Positions 52,487 through 61,307 of a stretch of 64,000 nucleotides of DNA are shown here, one piece after another. The position numbers were made by a program, and so were the translations under genes. Source of the stretch: JBEEOW01 sp041191405 (GTDB lineage: Bacteria; Bacteroidota; Bacteroidia; Cytophagales; UBA9547); assembly GCA_041191405.1 (NCBI GenBank), contig JBEEOW010000010.1, positions 57,921 through 121,920 of the forward strand. The letters are read 5' to 3'. The first letter of the stretch is position 1. Every line of letters begins with the position of its first letter. The notes under the pieces are model-generated. The model was not told where the DNA came from and ran no database searches. It saw only the letters and a program-made list of their open reading frames with translations.

Positions 52487-53642
52487 TTAATATTGCAACA
52501 AACAAAGTGTCAGCTTTATCTTCATAACCTTGAACGGTTTCTTGTAGTAACAATTCCATATTTTTATCTTTTAAAATAGACACAATCTCTTCATTTTCCT
52601 TACTAAATACGGAACAAGTGATATAAATTAATAATCCATTCTGAGCAAGATATTGTAAACTATTGATAGCTATTTCTTTTTGTCTTAATGCAAAATTATT
52701 CAATTGATTGGAATTGAAAAAATACATTTGTTCTGGAGTTCGTGACCATGTACCACTTCCTGTACAAGGAACATCAGCAATAATTACATCAAATTTGTTT
52801 AAGGGTAATGTGAGCTTTTTTTCAGTTAAATCAGCAACAAATTTGGTATAATTTTTTATTTCTGCAGCCTTGAATCTTTCTTCTAGGTTAATTAAAATAG
52901 AGGAACGTATATCTGAAACATATAACTTTAATTTTAAATTTTGATCATACAACATTATACTTTTGCCTCCACTAGCAGCACAACAGTCCCAAACATTTAA
53001 CTCTTTTTGCATTTGAACTAAAAATGGAGCAAACAATTCACCAATTTTTTGTGAACTCGAATCTTGTACAACATAATCTTTGTCAATCAAAATAGTATCA
53101 GGAACTTTAATTCCATTTTTTAAACAAATTGTGTTTGGTCTAATTTCTTCAAAATTTATTTGGTTTTCAGTTAATAATTTAAGCGTTTTTTCTTTTCTAC
53201 CTGGTCTTAATCTTAAAAACAAATTTGGTTGTACCAATAACGATTGTCTAAATTTATCTTTATTAATTACAGTACTCAACTCATTTTCAAAAGGAAATAT
53301 TTTCGATAAATCTATCTTATCTCCAACTAATTCTAACTTTTCATTGAAGGATTTAGAGATATTTAAATTGTATTCAGGTATAAATAATGCTAAAATTTCA
53401 CTTGGCGAATTTTCACATATAAATATAGCTATCAACACCTTATCTTGAATAGAAGAGCCAACGATTGCATTTGCTACTCTATAGTAATTATACATCAATG
53501 CAGATATTTGCTTTCTATCTTTTGAACCAAACTTTTTCTCTCTAGAAAAAAAGTGTTTTAAAAAAATGGCTAAAGGAACACTCCCGTCAAATTGAGAAAT
53601 TAAGGATGTTGCAGTATTTAAGTAAGAATAAAATCTTGACAT
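52476..53642 (-). CDS. RsmB/NOP-family RNA cytosine-C5 methyltransferase
   Basis: The protein has 388 residues. An N-terminal RNA-binding region (KDRKQISALMYNYYR) precedes the SAM-dependent core: VWDCCAASGGKSIMLY, VSDIRSSILINL, FDVIIADVPCTGSGTWSRTPEQ (motif IV Pro-Cys) and YITCSVFSKENEEIV (motif VI catalytic Cys). This is the family of RsmB, which makes m5C967 in 16S rRNA. The length is shorter than E. coli RsmB and lacks part of its NusB-like N-domain, so the exact target could differ. Confidence 0.85.
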   Translation of the reverse strand: MSRFYSYLNTATSLISQFDGSVPLAIFLKHFFSREKKFGSKDRKQISALMYNYYRVANAIVGSSIQDKVLIAIFICENSPSEILALFIPEYNLNISKSFNEKLELVGDKIDLSKIFPFENELSTVINKDKFRQSLLVQPNLFLRLRPGRKEKTLKLLTENQINFEEIRPNTICLKNGIKVPDTILIDKDYVVQDSSSQKIGELFAPFLVQMQKELNVWDCCAASGGKSIMLYDQNLKLKLYVSDIRSSILINLEERFKAAEIKNYTKFVADLTEKKLTLPLNKFDVIIADVPCTGSGTWSRTPEQMYFFNSNQLNNFALRQKEIAINSLQYLAQNGLLIYITCSVFSKENEEIVSILKDKNMELLLQETVQGYEDKADTLFVAILRKK

Positions 53643-53769
53643 AGAATAGAAATAGTAATTTATTCAAAGTAACGAAAATGTTTCTAAATTCAATAATTTG
53701 CGTGATTACATGTTTGTGTTTATATTTAATAATTACTTTTGGAAGCATAAAAAACTAAAATTACTTTAT

Positions 53770-54183
53770 ATGAACTATTGGTTAATAAAAACTGAACCTG
53801 ATGCTTATTCTTGGGAAAAGTTTGTATCTCAAGGGCGCAGTGTTTGGGATGGCGTACGAAATTTTCAGGCTAGGAATAACTTAAAAGCTATGCAAATTGG
53901 AGACTTGGCTTTGTTTTATCATAGTAATATTGGTAAAGAAATAGTAGGTATTGCAAAGGTTGTTAAAGAAAATTATCCTGACCCAACAATCCCTGAAGAC
54001 CCAAGATGGGTAGTAGTTGAGTTTGAACCTGTACAAGCTTTTGATATTCCTGTTAGTTTAAAAATATTGAAAAATGACGACCAATTTTCTGACCTTGCCC
54101 TTTTTAAACAAAGTAGATTATCAGTAGTGCCAATAAAGGAAAATGAATTTAATGCAATAGTACGATTAGGTATAAATAATTAA
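53770..54183 (+). CDS. EVE domain protein
   Basis: The product has 137 residues from the ATG at 53770; a longer frame beginning with TTG at 53698 is rejected because the family starts MNYWLIKTEPDAYSW. Motifs WDGVRNFQARNNLK, GDLALFYHSN and DPRWVVVEFEPVQAF are typical of EVE/thymocyte-nuclear-protein-1-like domains, which recognise modified bases in RNA or DNA. A stand-alone EVE protein is common in bacteria; role unknown. It lies upstream of the DnaA-box-rich region. Confidence 0.92.
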   Translation: MNYWLIKTEPDAYSWEKFVSQGRSVWDGVRNFQARNNLKAMQIGDLALFYHSNIGKEIVGIAKVVKENYPDPTIPEDPRWVVVEFEPVQAFDIPVSLKILKNDDQFSDLALFKQSRLSVVPIKENEFNAIVRLGINN

Positions 54184-54641
54184 GTAAAATTAACTAATAA
54201 ATTGATTATAAAACATTTAAAAACTGTCCAATTTGAATTATTGCAGATAATCAGTAACTTATATAATTTATATTTCACAAATTAGATAAATACAAACTTT
54301 GGGTTATGCACATATCCACATTTTTCAACAATTATCCACATGTAAAATTTTATATCGCAGATAATCAGCACAATAACTAGTGTAAAAGTTCTTGAAAATA
54401 TGTTGATAAATACTTGATGATTTTTTTGGTATTTATAAAAACGCTGTAAATAAACATTTTAAGAAATTCTATATAAAAAAAGTGCAATTTTTGGCAATGT
54501 ACTATATGTAAATAGTTTTAACTAAGTCATCAAAATGTTTTTTTATAAATAAAAAGTAAATTAGAGGTTTATTTAAAAGTGATTAACTAATTTTAAACTT
54601 CAATTAATAAAAATAGTTTTATAAAAAAAACACATAAACCA
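54184..54641. other. 458-bp gene-free AT-rich region with DnaA-box cluster: candidate oriC
   Basis: TTATGCACA (54304-54312), ATATCCACA (54312-54320, one mismatch) and TTATCCACA (54332-54340) lie in the same orientation within 37 bp, with TGTTGATAA (54401-54409, one mismatch to TGTGGATAA) on the other strand. The cluster is bracketed by a 12-bp direct repeat GCAGATAATCAG at 54243-54254 and 54357-54368. From about 54410 to 54640 the sequence is almost pure A/T, suitable for unwinding. DnaA boxes have the consensus TTATNCACA. No ORF occurs. Function as replication origin is inferred. Confidence 0.55.
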
Positions 54642-55622
54642 ATGCTTAAAACTGAAAATATTTTCAAGACTTATGATGACAATAAAGCGGCCATTGAAAA
54701 TATTAATTTTGAAATCCAAGAAGGCAAAATTATTGGTTTAGCAGGTCCGAGTGGCAGTGGAAAAAGTACTCTATTAAAAATAATTGCTGGTCTACTTGAA
54801 CCTACAACTGGAAAAGTATGGTTTGAAGAAAAACGAGTATTAATGCCTTCTGAAAAATTAGTTGCTGGGCATGATGACATAAAACTCGTATATCAAAATA
54901 ACAAACTATTCCCAAATCAAACAATCAAAGAAAATATTGAATACTACCTTCGTAGGTTTCCCAAAACATTTATTGAAACAAGAACCAATTTTTTGTTAGA
55001 TGCATTTAAAATAGCACATATTGCAAATCATATCCCTGCCCAAGTATCAGGTGGTGAATTACAACGAGCTGCCATTTGTACTGCATTAGCAAATCCACCA
55101 AAATTATTATTATTAGATGAACCATTTAGTTCACTTGACCCTATATTAAGGGACGAATTATCAGAAATAATATTCGACTTTATAAAACAGGAAAATATTA
55201 CAACGATTTTTACAGATCACAATCCCGAAACAATTTTATCTTATAGCGATTATATCATTTTAATCCATAATGGTAAAATAAGTGAACAAGGTTTACCCAT
55301 TGATTTATTTAACCATCCTATAAATTTATTCTCGGCTCAATTTTGGGGATACAAAAATGTAATTACCTCAAGCCAATTGAAAAAATTAAATATTAAACAT
55401 AGCCAATCAAAATCAAATAAATTTCTAATAAAAGAAGTAGAACTATTACAAGAAAATGGAGATTGGGTTTGTAATAAAAGTTTATTTAAGGGTCACTTTT
55501 ATGAAATAAAATTCAACTCTTTGATTGATAAAACAGTTGAAATTGTAATAAAAACAAATCATCAAATACAAGTAAAAAGCACATATTCATTAAAATTTAA
55601 CAACATTATTGCAATCACGTAG
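54642..55622 (+). CDS. Lone ABC transporter ATPase of the PotA/CysA type
   Basis: The product has 326 residues. The ATPase domain (1-235) has Walker A GPSGSGKST, Q-loop VYQNNKLFPNQ, signature VSGGELQRA, Walker B LLLLDEPFSSLDP and H-loop DHNPET. The C-terminal ~90 residues (TSSQLKKLNIKHSQSK onward) match in position the TOBE-like domain of import ATPases. No permease or binding-protein gene is adjacent, so the substrate is unknown. It directly follows the candidate oriC. Confidence 0.9.
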   Translation: MLKTENIFKTYDDNKAAIENINFEIQEGKIIGLAGPSGSGKSTLLKIIAGLLEPTTGKVWFEEKRVLMPSEKLVAGHDDIKLVYQNNKLFPNQTIKENIEYYLRRFPKTFIETRTNFLLDAFKIAHIANHIPAQVSGGELQRAAICTALANPPKLLLLDEPFSSLDPILRDELSEIIFDFIKQENITTIFTDHNPETILSYSDYIILIHNGKISEQGLPIDLFNHPINLFSAQFWGYKNVITSSQLKKLNIKHSQSKSNKFLIKEVELLQENGDWVCNKSLFKGHFYEIKFNSLIDKTVEIVIKTNHQIQVKSTYSLKFNNIIAIT

Positions 55623-55748
55623 TAAAAATTGTACAATTCAGTAAATTTTTGTATTTAAATATTGAAAAATATGAGTATTTTGCGATGATTGAATATTTCA
55701 AATAGAATATAAAATAAAATCAACTATACAACCCTTATTAAAAAGTTC

Positions 55749-56765
55749 ATGCCTAATTCATCACAAAAAAATCTTACTCAAATTGGTGTATTTTACGACG
55801 GAAACTACTTTCATCATGTAAGCAATTATTACACATACATTCACGAACGTAGAAGCAGAATTAGTATTTCAGGATTACACAATTTTATTAGACAAAGAGT
55901 TGCAGAAGAAGAAAACACTGACATCAGATTAACTCAAATTGTAGATTCTCATTATTTTAGAGGAAGAATTACAGCAAAAGAAGCAAGTCAAAAAGAAAAC
56001 CAACTATATTATGATAGACTTTTTGATGATATCCTAATGTCGGAAGGTGTAACAACACATTATTTACCTGTTAAAGCTGTACCAGGCGGATACAAACAAG
56101 AAAAAGGAATTGATGTTTGGTTAGCACTTGAAGCTTTTGAATTAGCAATTTATAAAAAATACAGTGTTGTTGTATTGGTTGCATCTGATGGTGATTACGT
56201 TCCATTAGTTCGTAAACTAAATACCTTGGGAATCAGAGTGATGATACTTTCATGGGATTTTGAATATACTGACGATTATGGTACGCCACGTACAACTCGT
56301 ACAGCACAAGATTTACTTGAAGAGGTAAGTTATCCTCAAGCAATGCACGAAATAATTGACAATCGTTTAAAACGTAACGATTCGTTAATCAATAACTTAT
56401 TTGTACCTCGTACTACAGAGAAAGTATTTACAAAATCATTTAACTATTCAACTACACCATTAAGTCAAAGTGTAACTGGCGAAGATTCTGATATTCCAGT
56501 AACTGATTTAACGGATAAAGATAAAAGATATGTAAGTACAATTTTATCTCTTAAAAATGGTTTTGGATTTATTAGATGTAACCCTAAAAACATATTCTTC
56601 CATTATACAGGTTTGCAAGAATATGATTTTAATGACCTAGAACTAGATGATACTGTTGAATTTAGCGTTGCAGTAAACGAAGAAGGTCAAACTATTGCTA
56701 CTGATATTCATGTAATTACATCAAATGCTACTACTAGTAGTACTGAAGAAACATTGCTTGACTAG
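55749..56765 (+). CDS. NYN-domain nuclease fused to a C-terminal cold-shock-like domain
   Basis: The protein has 338 residues. The NYN (PIN-like, LabA/DUF88-type) domain spans about 10-205, with acidic residues Asp17 in GVFYDGNYF, an Asp in KGIDVWLALEAFELA and the DGD in ASDGDYVPLVRKL. After a linker (residues 220-250) there is a cold-shock/OB-like domain with NGFGFIRCNPKNIFFHYTGLQEYDF (RNP-like GFGFI and IFFHY). NYN proteins are metal-dependent RNases or tRNA/rRNA processing factors; a C-terminal RNA-binding cold-shock fold would help recognise single-stranded RNA. Function inferred only from domains. Confidence 0.88.
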   Translation: MPNSSQKNLTQIGVFYDGNYFHHVSNYYTYIHERRSRISISGLHNFIRQRVAEEENTDIRLTQIVDSHYFRGRITAKEASQKENQLYYDRLFDDILMSEGVTTHYLPVKAVPGGYKQEKGIDVWLALEAFELAIYKKYSVVVLVASDGDYVPLVRKLNTLGIRVMILSWDFEYTDDYGTPRTTRTAQDLLEEVSYPQAMHEIIDNRLKRNDSLINNLFVPRTTEKVFTKSFNYSTTPLSQSVTGEDSDIPVTDLTDKDKRYVSTILSLKNGFGFIRCNPKNIFFHYTGLQEYDFNDLELDDTVEFSVAVNEEGQTIATDIHVITSNATTSSTEETLLD

Positions 56766-56791
56766 TTAATAATAAATCACTGAAAATATCT

Positions 56792-56823
56792 AAACCGCTA
56801 CTTTAATAGGTAGCGGTTTTTTT
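56792..56823 (+). terminator. Terminator after the NYN gene
   Basis: AAACCGCTAC (56792-56801) pairs with GTAGCGGTTT (56810-56819) and is followed by T residues to 56823. Confidence 0.9.
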
Positions 56824-56970
56824 GTGAAATTATATTTGAAATCTGATATAACGAATAAAGTAAAACTATATTATTTGATTAATAATTAATTTGAAAATTC
56901 TCTTTATATAATGCAATAATTATATTTTTAATCGTTTTTCATCAAAATAGTTTTAAACAATTATCCTTTT

Positions 56971-57792
56971 ATGAAAAACCTTATTTCTAATTACGCAATT
57001 TGTATTTGTTGTATATTTATTGTTTTCTCTTGTAAAACAACAAAAGAAAATATATATCCTGAAAGTGTGCCAATTTTCAAACCAGTTGAAGTTTGCGACA
57101 CCAATATGAATCCTTTATACAAGTTTTCGTATTACCCTGATGGAAGATTGAAAAGCAAATGGAAAAAAAATACTGATGAATCAAGTTTTAATATTTTTAG
57201 CTCTGAATCGGAAGAAATTAGTTATTTTGATGATTTTCAAGTACATAATAAATCCATAGTTTATACAATCAAGGATTCAGTAGTTTTTATAGGAAATGAT
57301 ACCTTATATTTTACAAATACAAATAAAATATCCAAATTGGTTAATTGGGTGGTGTTTGCTAGAGAATTATTAATGCCTTATAATCAAAGAAACATGGTCA
57401 AAAATGAGTATAGTTATTTATATAATAGTATTAAAGACACAACTTATATCAATGAAAATTCTACAGGTAATTTAGGTAGCACTTCAATTAGATATAAACT
57501 TATTAATAATAAGCACCTTATTTCAAACAATACAAATTTTGTTGATAGTACATTAAATGTTAAAGGAAGGTTTTTGATGCCAGTTTTAAATTATGGTGAT
57601 TTAGATAGGTTAACTGATTATTATTTTAAAGCAGATTACTTGCCTGCAAAATATTATGTTAGAAGTTCAAATAAAAAAGTAATAGAATTAATTTTAAAAT
57701 GGGAATTTGATTCACAAAATAGACCTTCAAAAGTTACAATATTTGACAATGTTTGGAAGAAAATTAAATATATATATCTTTTTAAATACTGA
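56971..57792 (+). CDS. Lipoprotein of unknown function
   Basis: The product has 273 residues, with a lipoprotein-type signal and Cys21 (CIFIVFSCKTT). The mature part has few recognisable features. Tyr- and Lys-rich beta-strand-like sequence (YDIDSESTLYFTNTNKISKL-like wording, KFSYYPDGRLKSKWKKN, SQNRPSKVTIFDNVWKKIKYIY near the end) resembles YD/RHS-type strand repeats seen in Bacteroidota lipoproteins. No family assigned. The strong terminator right after the stop shows it is a single unit. Confidence 0.65.
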   Translation: MKNLISNYAICICCIFIVFSCKTTKENIYPESVPIFKPVEVCDTNMNPLYKFSYYPDGRLKSKWKKNTDESSFNIFSSESEEISYFDDFQVHNKSIVYTIKDSVVFIGNDTLYFTNTNKISKLVNWVVFARELLMPYNQRNMVKNEYSYLYNSIKDTTYINENSTGNLGSTSIRYKLINNKHLISNNTNFVDSTLNVKGRFLMPVLNYGDLDRLTDYYFKADYLPAKYYVRSSNKKVIELILKWEFDSQNRPSKVTIFDNVWKKIKYIYLFKY

Positions 57793-57800
57793 AAAAGTAG

Positions 57801-57836
57801 AAAAGCCTTCTGAATGTTAATTCAGAAGGCTTTTTT
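57801..57836. terminator. Strong terminator (15-bp stem)
   Basis: AAAAGCCTTCTGAAT (57801-57815) pairs perfectly with ATTCAGAAGGCTTTT (57820-57834); loop GTTA; T-run after. Lies between converging genes. Confidence 0.93.
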
Positions 57837-57865
57837 GTATATGTAAAAAAAATTCAATTATGTTA

Positions 57866-57935
57866 GAATCAGAATTAACTGAATTATAGAATTAGCAAAA
57901 TTCAGTTAATCCTTTAATTCTGAAAATTCTGATTC
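57866..57935. repeat. Nested inverted repeat beside the TlpA gene
   Basis: GAATCAGAATT (57866-57876) pairs with AATTCTGATTC (57925-57935), and AACTGAATT (57877-57885) with AATTCAGTT (57899-57907), leaving a 17-nt bulge (57908-57924). This gives a cruciform-like 70-bp element adjacent to, but separate from, the perfect terminator upstream. It may be an old palindromic repeat or a second terminator for the minus-strand operon ending at 57939. Confidence 0.6.
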
Positions 57936-57938
57936 AAA

Positions 57939-58433
57939 TTATTTTACTTCTTCAATCAACTTTTTAAGTTCATCTTTTGAAAGTTGACCTTCGAAAAATT
58001 TACGTTTTTTGTTACCTTGATTATAAATTAAAGTTGCTGGAATACTACCTCCCCAGTGTCTGTCAATGGCTGGCATCCAATAGTTTGCATTTTGGTCATC
58101 TAACAAAAGCACAGTACCTTGCATTTTTTTCTTCTTTACAAACTTTGCAACTACAGTGTTTGCATCTTCAGCTTTATCTACATTTACAAACACAAATTTT
58201 GTTTTTGTATTAGCCAATTCTGCTTGTAATTTTACAAAGTCAGGAATTTCTTTTACACATGGTTTACACCAAGTAGCCCAAAAATTTACCACCAAAACTG
58301 AATCGGATTTTTGATTTAAAATATTTTGTAACTCTTTTAACTTAATTACTTTAACATTTTGAGCATGTGAATTTAAACTCAAAATCATAATTAGAGCAAA
58401 GCCTAATGTTTTAATAGATAGTAGATTTTTCAT
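57939..58433 (-). CDS. TlpA-like periplasmic thioredoxin
   Basis: The product has 164 residues from the ATG at 58433 (a start at 58463 lies deep inside the upstream gene). A signal peptide (SIKTLGFALIMILSLNSHAQ) is followed by a thioredoxin fold with active-site WCKPC in VVNFWATWCKPCVKEIP, the FVFVNVDK strand and a cis-Pro loop at GGSIPATLIYN. Such proteins reduce or oxidise periplasmic disulfides, for example in cytochrome c maturation or envelope protein folding. The start overlaps the permease gene upstream by 23 bp, so it is translationally coupled in the gldB operon. Confidence 0.9.
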   Translation of the reverse strand: MKNLLSIKTLGFALIMILSLNSHAQNVKVIKLKELQNILNQKSDSVLVVNFWATWCKPCVKEIPDFVKLQAELANTKTKFVFVNVDKAEDANTVVAKFVKKKKMQGTVLLLDDQNANYWMPAIDRHWGGSIPATLIYNQGNKKRKFFEGQLSKDELKKLIEEVK

Positions 58434-59448
58434 GGTGAGATTTATCAATATAAGTTTTTTCATATAACGAAACTAGTAACATAAAGAAGGAAATTAAGAA
58501 AGGACCATAAACTAATCCTAATACTCCGAAAGCTGGCAGACCAATAACCACGCCAAAAACTGTAATTAAAGGATGTGTATCTGCAATTTTTTTATTGATA
58601 AAGAATCGCATTACATTATCAATCGTTGTCACTAAGGCAAATCCCCAAACTATAATTCCAATTCCAGCAAAATAATCATTATAAGCCATTAATATCAAAC
58701 CTGTAGGTACAAACACAAGGGGAGAACCCACAAGTGGCAAAAATGAAAGAAAGGTTGAAATTCCTCCCCAAAATATCGCATCCTTAATTCCAAAAATCCA
58801 AAATCCTATGGTTACCAAAAAACCTTGAACTAATGCTATAAATCCTTGACCTATAATATTTGAAATAGCAATACTATTTAACTCTTTACCAAACCTTATA
58901 CTGTTTTCACGAGAAAAAGGTACATACTTCATTAATGTTTCTTCGAATGTTTTATGATGATAAAACATATAATATAATGTAAAGTACATTAAACCAACTA
59001 TCAAGAACAAATCAAAAGTACTTGATAAAACACTTGAAATTAGTTCAATACTCCATTTTCGAATATTCAATAATGTTTCCTCAATAAAATCAGTATTGGT
59101 TAAATATTTACCAACAAGTTGTTCTAATTTGTTCATTAACAACATTATTTCAGTTGGCTGATGTCGAACTTCATTAATTTTTTCAACAATCATCCAGCTA
59201 AATAATAGTAATGGCATTACTATCAATACAAAACTTAATAAACAAACTGCTAATGAACTTAAGGATTTACCCCATTTAAATTTAACAGTAAATAATTTAT
59301 ACAATGGCTTAAATAATGTGTAAAGAATAAATGCCCCTAAAGCTGCCGAAAAAATATTTCGTAAGGCATACAATAAGAAACCACATAAGAATATGATAAT
59401 TCCTAAGGTTAAATACTTTCTTTGAGCAAGTGTATATATTTGAGCCAT
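58411..59448 (-). CDS. AI-2E family membrane permease
   Basis: The product has 345 residues with about eight membrane helices and the AI-2E/PerM family layout: an N-terminal pair, a central amphipathic region (residues 75-170) and the conserved C-terminal block NIIGQGFIALVQGFLVTIGFWIFGI, LVGSPLVFVPTGLILM, GIGIIVWGFALVTTIDNVMRFF. The family includes putative exporters, some with roles in stress or quorum signals; transport function is unproven for most. It starts one base after the gldB stop and overlaps the TlpA gene, making a three-gene unit. Confidence 0.88.
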   Translation of the reverse strand: MAQIYTLAQRKYLTLGIIIFLCGFLLYALRNIFSAALGAFILYTLFKPLYKLFTVKFKWGKSLSSLAVCLLSFVLIVMPLLLFSWMIVEKINEVRHQPTEIMLLMNKLEQLVGKYLTNTDFIEETLLNIRKWSIELISSVLSSTFDLFLIVGLMYFTLYYMFYHHKTFEETLMKYVPFSRENSIRFGKELNSIAISNIIGQGFIALVQGFLVTIGFWIFGIKDAIFWGGISTFLSFLPLVGSPLVFVPTGLILMAYNDYFAGIGIIVWGFALVTTIDNVMRFFINKKIADTHPLITVFGVVIGLPAFGVLGLVYGPFLISFFMLLVSLYEKTYIDKSHHEKSTIY

Positions 59449-60477
59449 CTATTTGTTTTCAGCTTTTTCTTTACCTTTTGGACGATATTTGGATGCATCA
59501 AATAATTTTTTTGCATCTTTTTCGGCCATTATAGTATTTAATGTTTGGTCTGAATTAGCTTCTTTATAACTTTTCAAAATTCTCCAACCAACCCATCTTC
59601 CTATTCTACCAGGGCATTTGTCGCCAATGTCGTATGTTTTAGGACTTTCGCCACATATTTTTTGTGTTAACAATTGGTCTGCTTTAAACAAAGCTTTGTT
59701 TTGAACTAAACTTGCCCAGATAACATCCTCATAATAAGCAATATCAATAGTTTCTTGTTTTGTATAACCAGTAATCAGTGTGTCGCTATGGCAAGGCAAC
59801 ATTTGTTTTGTGAAATAATATGCTTTTCCATAATAAATCATTTCTGCAAGTAATGTTTTATCCAACATATTTACTTGGTTGTATTTATTCGAAATCAACA
59901 TTACCACCATTGGCACTAAATATTGTTTTTGAAAACGTTTTAATATGTATGCTGGTATTAACTGACCTTCACTTTGAGGTAAATATTTTGCTTTTGGCCC
60001 TATGAAATAATCTAAACTAATTACAATTAAACTATCAGTTACTAATAATTCAGGTGCATTAAATCCAGTTACAATAGTTTTTATTTTTGGTGGATTAAAA
60101 TCTGGATAATAATGTTTTATATATTTAAAAGCTTCTTCAAATTCAGCTTTGATATCCTTCATATCTCCAAAAGTTTCTTGCACTTGAGCGTATAAAGTAT
60201 CCATACCTTTGTTGCTGATAATGTTCCAATATGGATTTACGAACAACGAATCGTTAGGATATTTTTTAATATTAAAATATTTTTCGGCTAAAAAAGGATT
60301 ATTTTTAATGACCTGATTAATCTTATCTTTTGATTTATTAGTCATCAAAAATTGGTCTAAACGCTCAATTTCTACATTTACTTCTACATTACTAATAGAA
60401 GGAGCATTTTCGCAGTCTGATTTTTTACAGGCACTTAATCCTGAACAAATTAATAAGATTACTAAATATTTTCTCAT
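59449..60477 (-). CDS. gldB: Gliding motility lipoprotein GldB
   Basis: The product has 342 residues. The lipobox gives Cys17 (CSGLSAC). The body carries GldB features: NVEVNVEIERLDQFLMTNKS, YWNIISNKGMDTLYAQVQETFGDM, IKTIVTGFNAPELLVTDSLIVISLDYFIGPKAKYLP, LAEMIYYGKAYYFTKQMLPCHSDTLITGYT, and PGRIGRWVGWRILKSY. GldB is a membrane-anchored lipoprotein needed for gliding in Flavobacterium. It is the first gene of an apparent operon with an AI-2E permease and TlpA. The divergent barrel gene starts 44 bp away. Confidence 0.9.
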   Translation of the reverse strand: MRKYLVILLICSGLSACKKSDCENAPSISNVEVNVEIERLDQFLMTNKSKDKINQVIKNNPFLAEKYFNIKKYPNDSLFVNPYWNIISNKGMDTLYAQVQETFGDMKDIKAEFEEAFKYIKHYYPDFNPPKIKTIVTGFNAPELLVTDSLIVISLDYFIGPKAKYLPQSEGQLIPAYILKRFQKQYLVPMVVMLISNKYNQVNMLDKTLLAEMIYYGKAYYFTKQMLPCHSDTLITGYTKQETIDIAYYEDVIWASLVQNKALFKADQLLTQKICGESPKTYDIGDKCPGRIGRWVGWRILKSYKEANSDQTLNTIMAEKDAKKLFDASKYRPKGKEKAENK

Positions 60478-60520
60478 TTTTTATATCTTTACACGGTAAC
60501 AATATTAAACATTTACACGC

Positions 60521-61252
60521 ATGAAAAAAACTGTACTCGCTGTTTTCAGCATATTATTGTCAATTTCTTCTGTTTTTGCCCAAGAATCAAGTAAAAATAT
60601 TAGAGTTAGCTTAACATTATCACCCAATCTTTCGCTTACACGACTAACTACAAACACTACAAACTTAGCTTCATCTTACAGCAATGTTACAAATAATGGA
60701 GTGGCTGTTCGTTATAAAGCTGGTATAATTCTAGATTTTGGGAAAGGAAATGCTGTATTTAGCACCGGTATTACTTACAATGTACGTGCAGTAAATACTA
60801 AATGGGAATTATCAAATACTGCCTACAAAGATGTACCCTCTGGAACATACAATTACAACTTACAGTATTTACAAATTCCATTAACAGCAAAGTTATATAC
60901 TAACGAAATTGCTGACGATATGAAATTATATTTTCAGTTAGGTCCAACCTTGGATTTTAAGATTGCTGAAAAATTAAACAAAGGAGCAAGCACTCAATCT
61001 CAACCTTTCGAAACACAAGTAGCTAAAGGGTTCTTCTTTTTTGACGCATCTTTATTAGCAGGTGCAGGATTAGAATGGCAATTAGGCGATGCAACAGCTG
61101 CGTTTTTTGGCTTAAGCTATAACAGAGGTTTATTTAATACAATAAATTATAGAGCTAAATATAACACCAATGCACAAAGCTCGGTTGATGTAAATGATGC
61201 AATCACAGCAAAAACTGCTTATGTTTCACTTGATTTAGGAATTAAATTCTAA
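60521..61252 (+). CDS. PorT-type outer-membrane beta-barrel protein
   Basis: The product has 243 residues with a signal peptide (LAVFSILLSISSVFAQ) and a predicted eight-stranded barrel of alternating strands: NIRVSLTLSPNLSLTRL, VAVRYKAGIILDFGKGNAVFSTGITYNV, LQYLQIPLTAKLY, MKLYFQLGPTLDFKIAE, FDASLLAGAGLEWQLGDATAAFFGLSYNRGLFNTI and a terminal Phe (SLDLGIKF). The family (outer membrane protein beta-barrel/PorT-like) includes a T9SS-associated porin-like protein. A TATCTTTA -7-like box lies at 60484-60491. Close divergence from gldB supports a link to the secretion/gliding system but does not prove it. Confidence 0.85.
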   Translation: MKKTVLAVFSILLSISSVFAQESSKNIRVSLTLSPNLSLTRLTTNTTNLASSYSNVTNNGVAVRYKAGIILDFGKGNAVFSTGITYNVRAVNTKWELSNTAYKDVPSGTYNYNLQYLQIPLTAKLYTNEIADDMKLYFQLGPTLDFKIAEKLNKGASTQSQPFETQVAKGFFFFDASLLAGAGLEWQLGDATAAFFGLSYNRGLFNTINYRAKYNTNAQSSVDVNDAITAKTAYVSLDLGIKF

Positions 61253-61276
61253 ACTAAAGTTTAAAATATATTACAA

Positions 61277-61307
61277 AAAAGGCATCAGATATACTGATGC
61301 CTTTTTG
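61277..61307 (+). terminator. Terminator of the PorT-like gene
   Basis: AAAAGGCATCAG (61277-61288) pairs with CTGATGCCTTTT (61294-61305), loop ATATA, then T residues. Confidence 0.92.

Noticed and set aside
53698..53769. TTG start 24 codons upstream in the EVE gene
   Set aside because: The added residues are A/T-driven and unlike family N-termini; ATG at 53770 begins exactly with MNYWLIKTEP.
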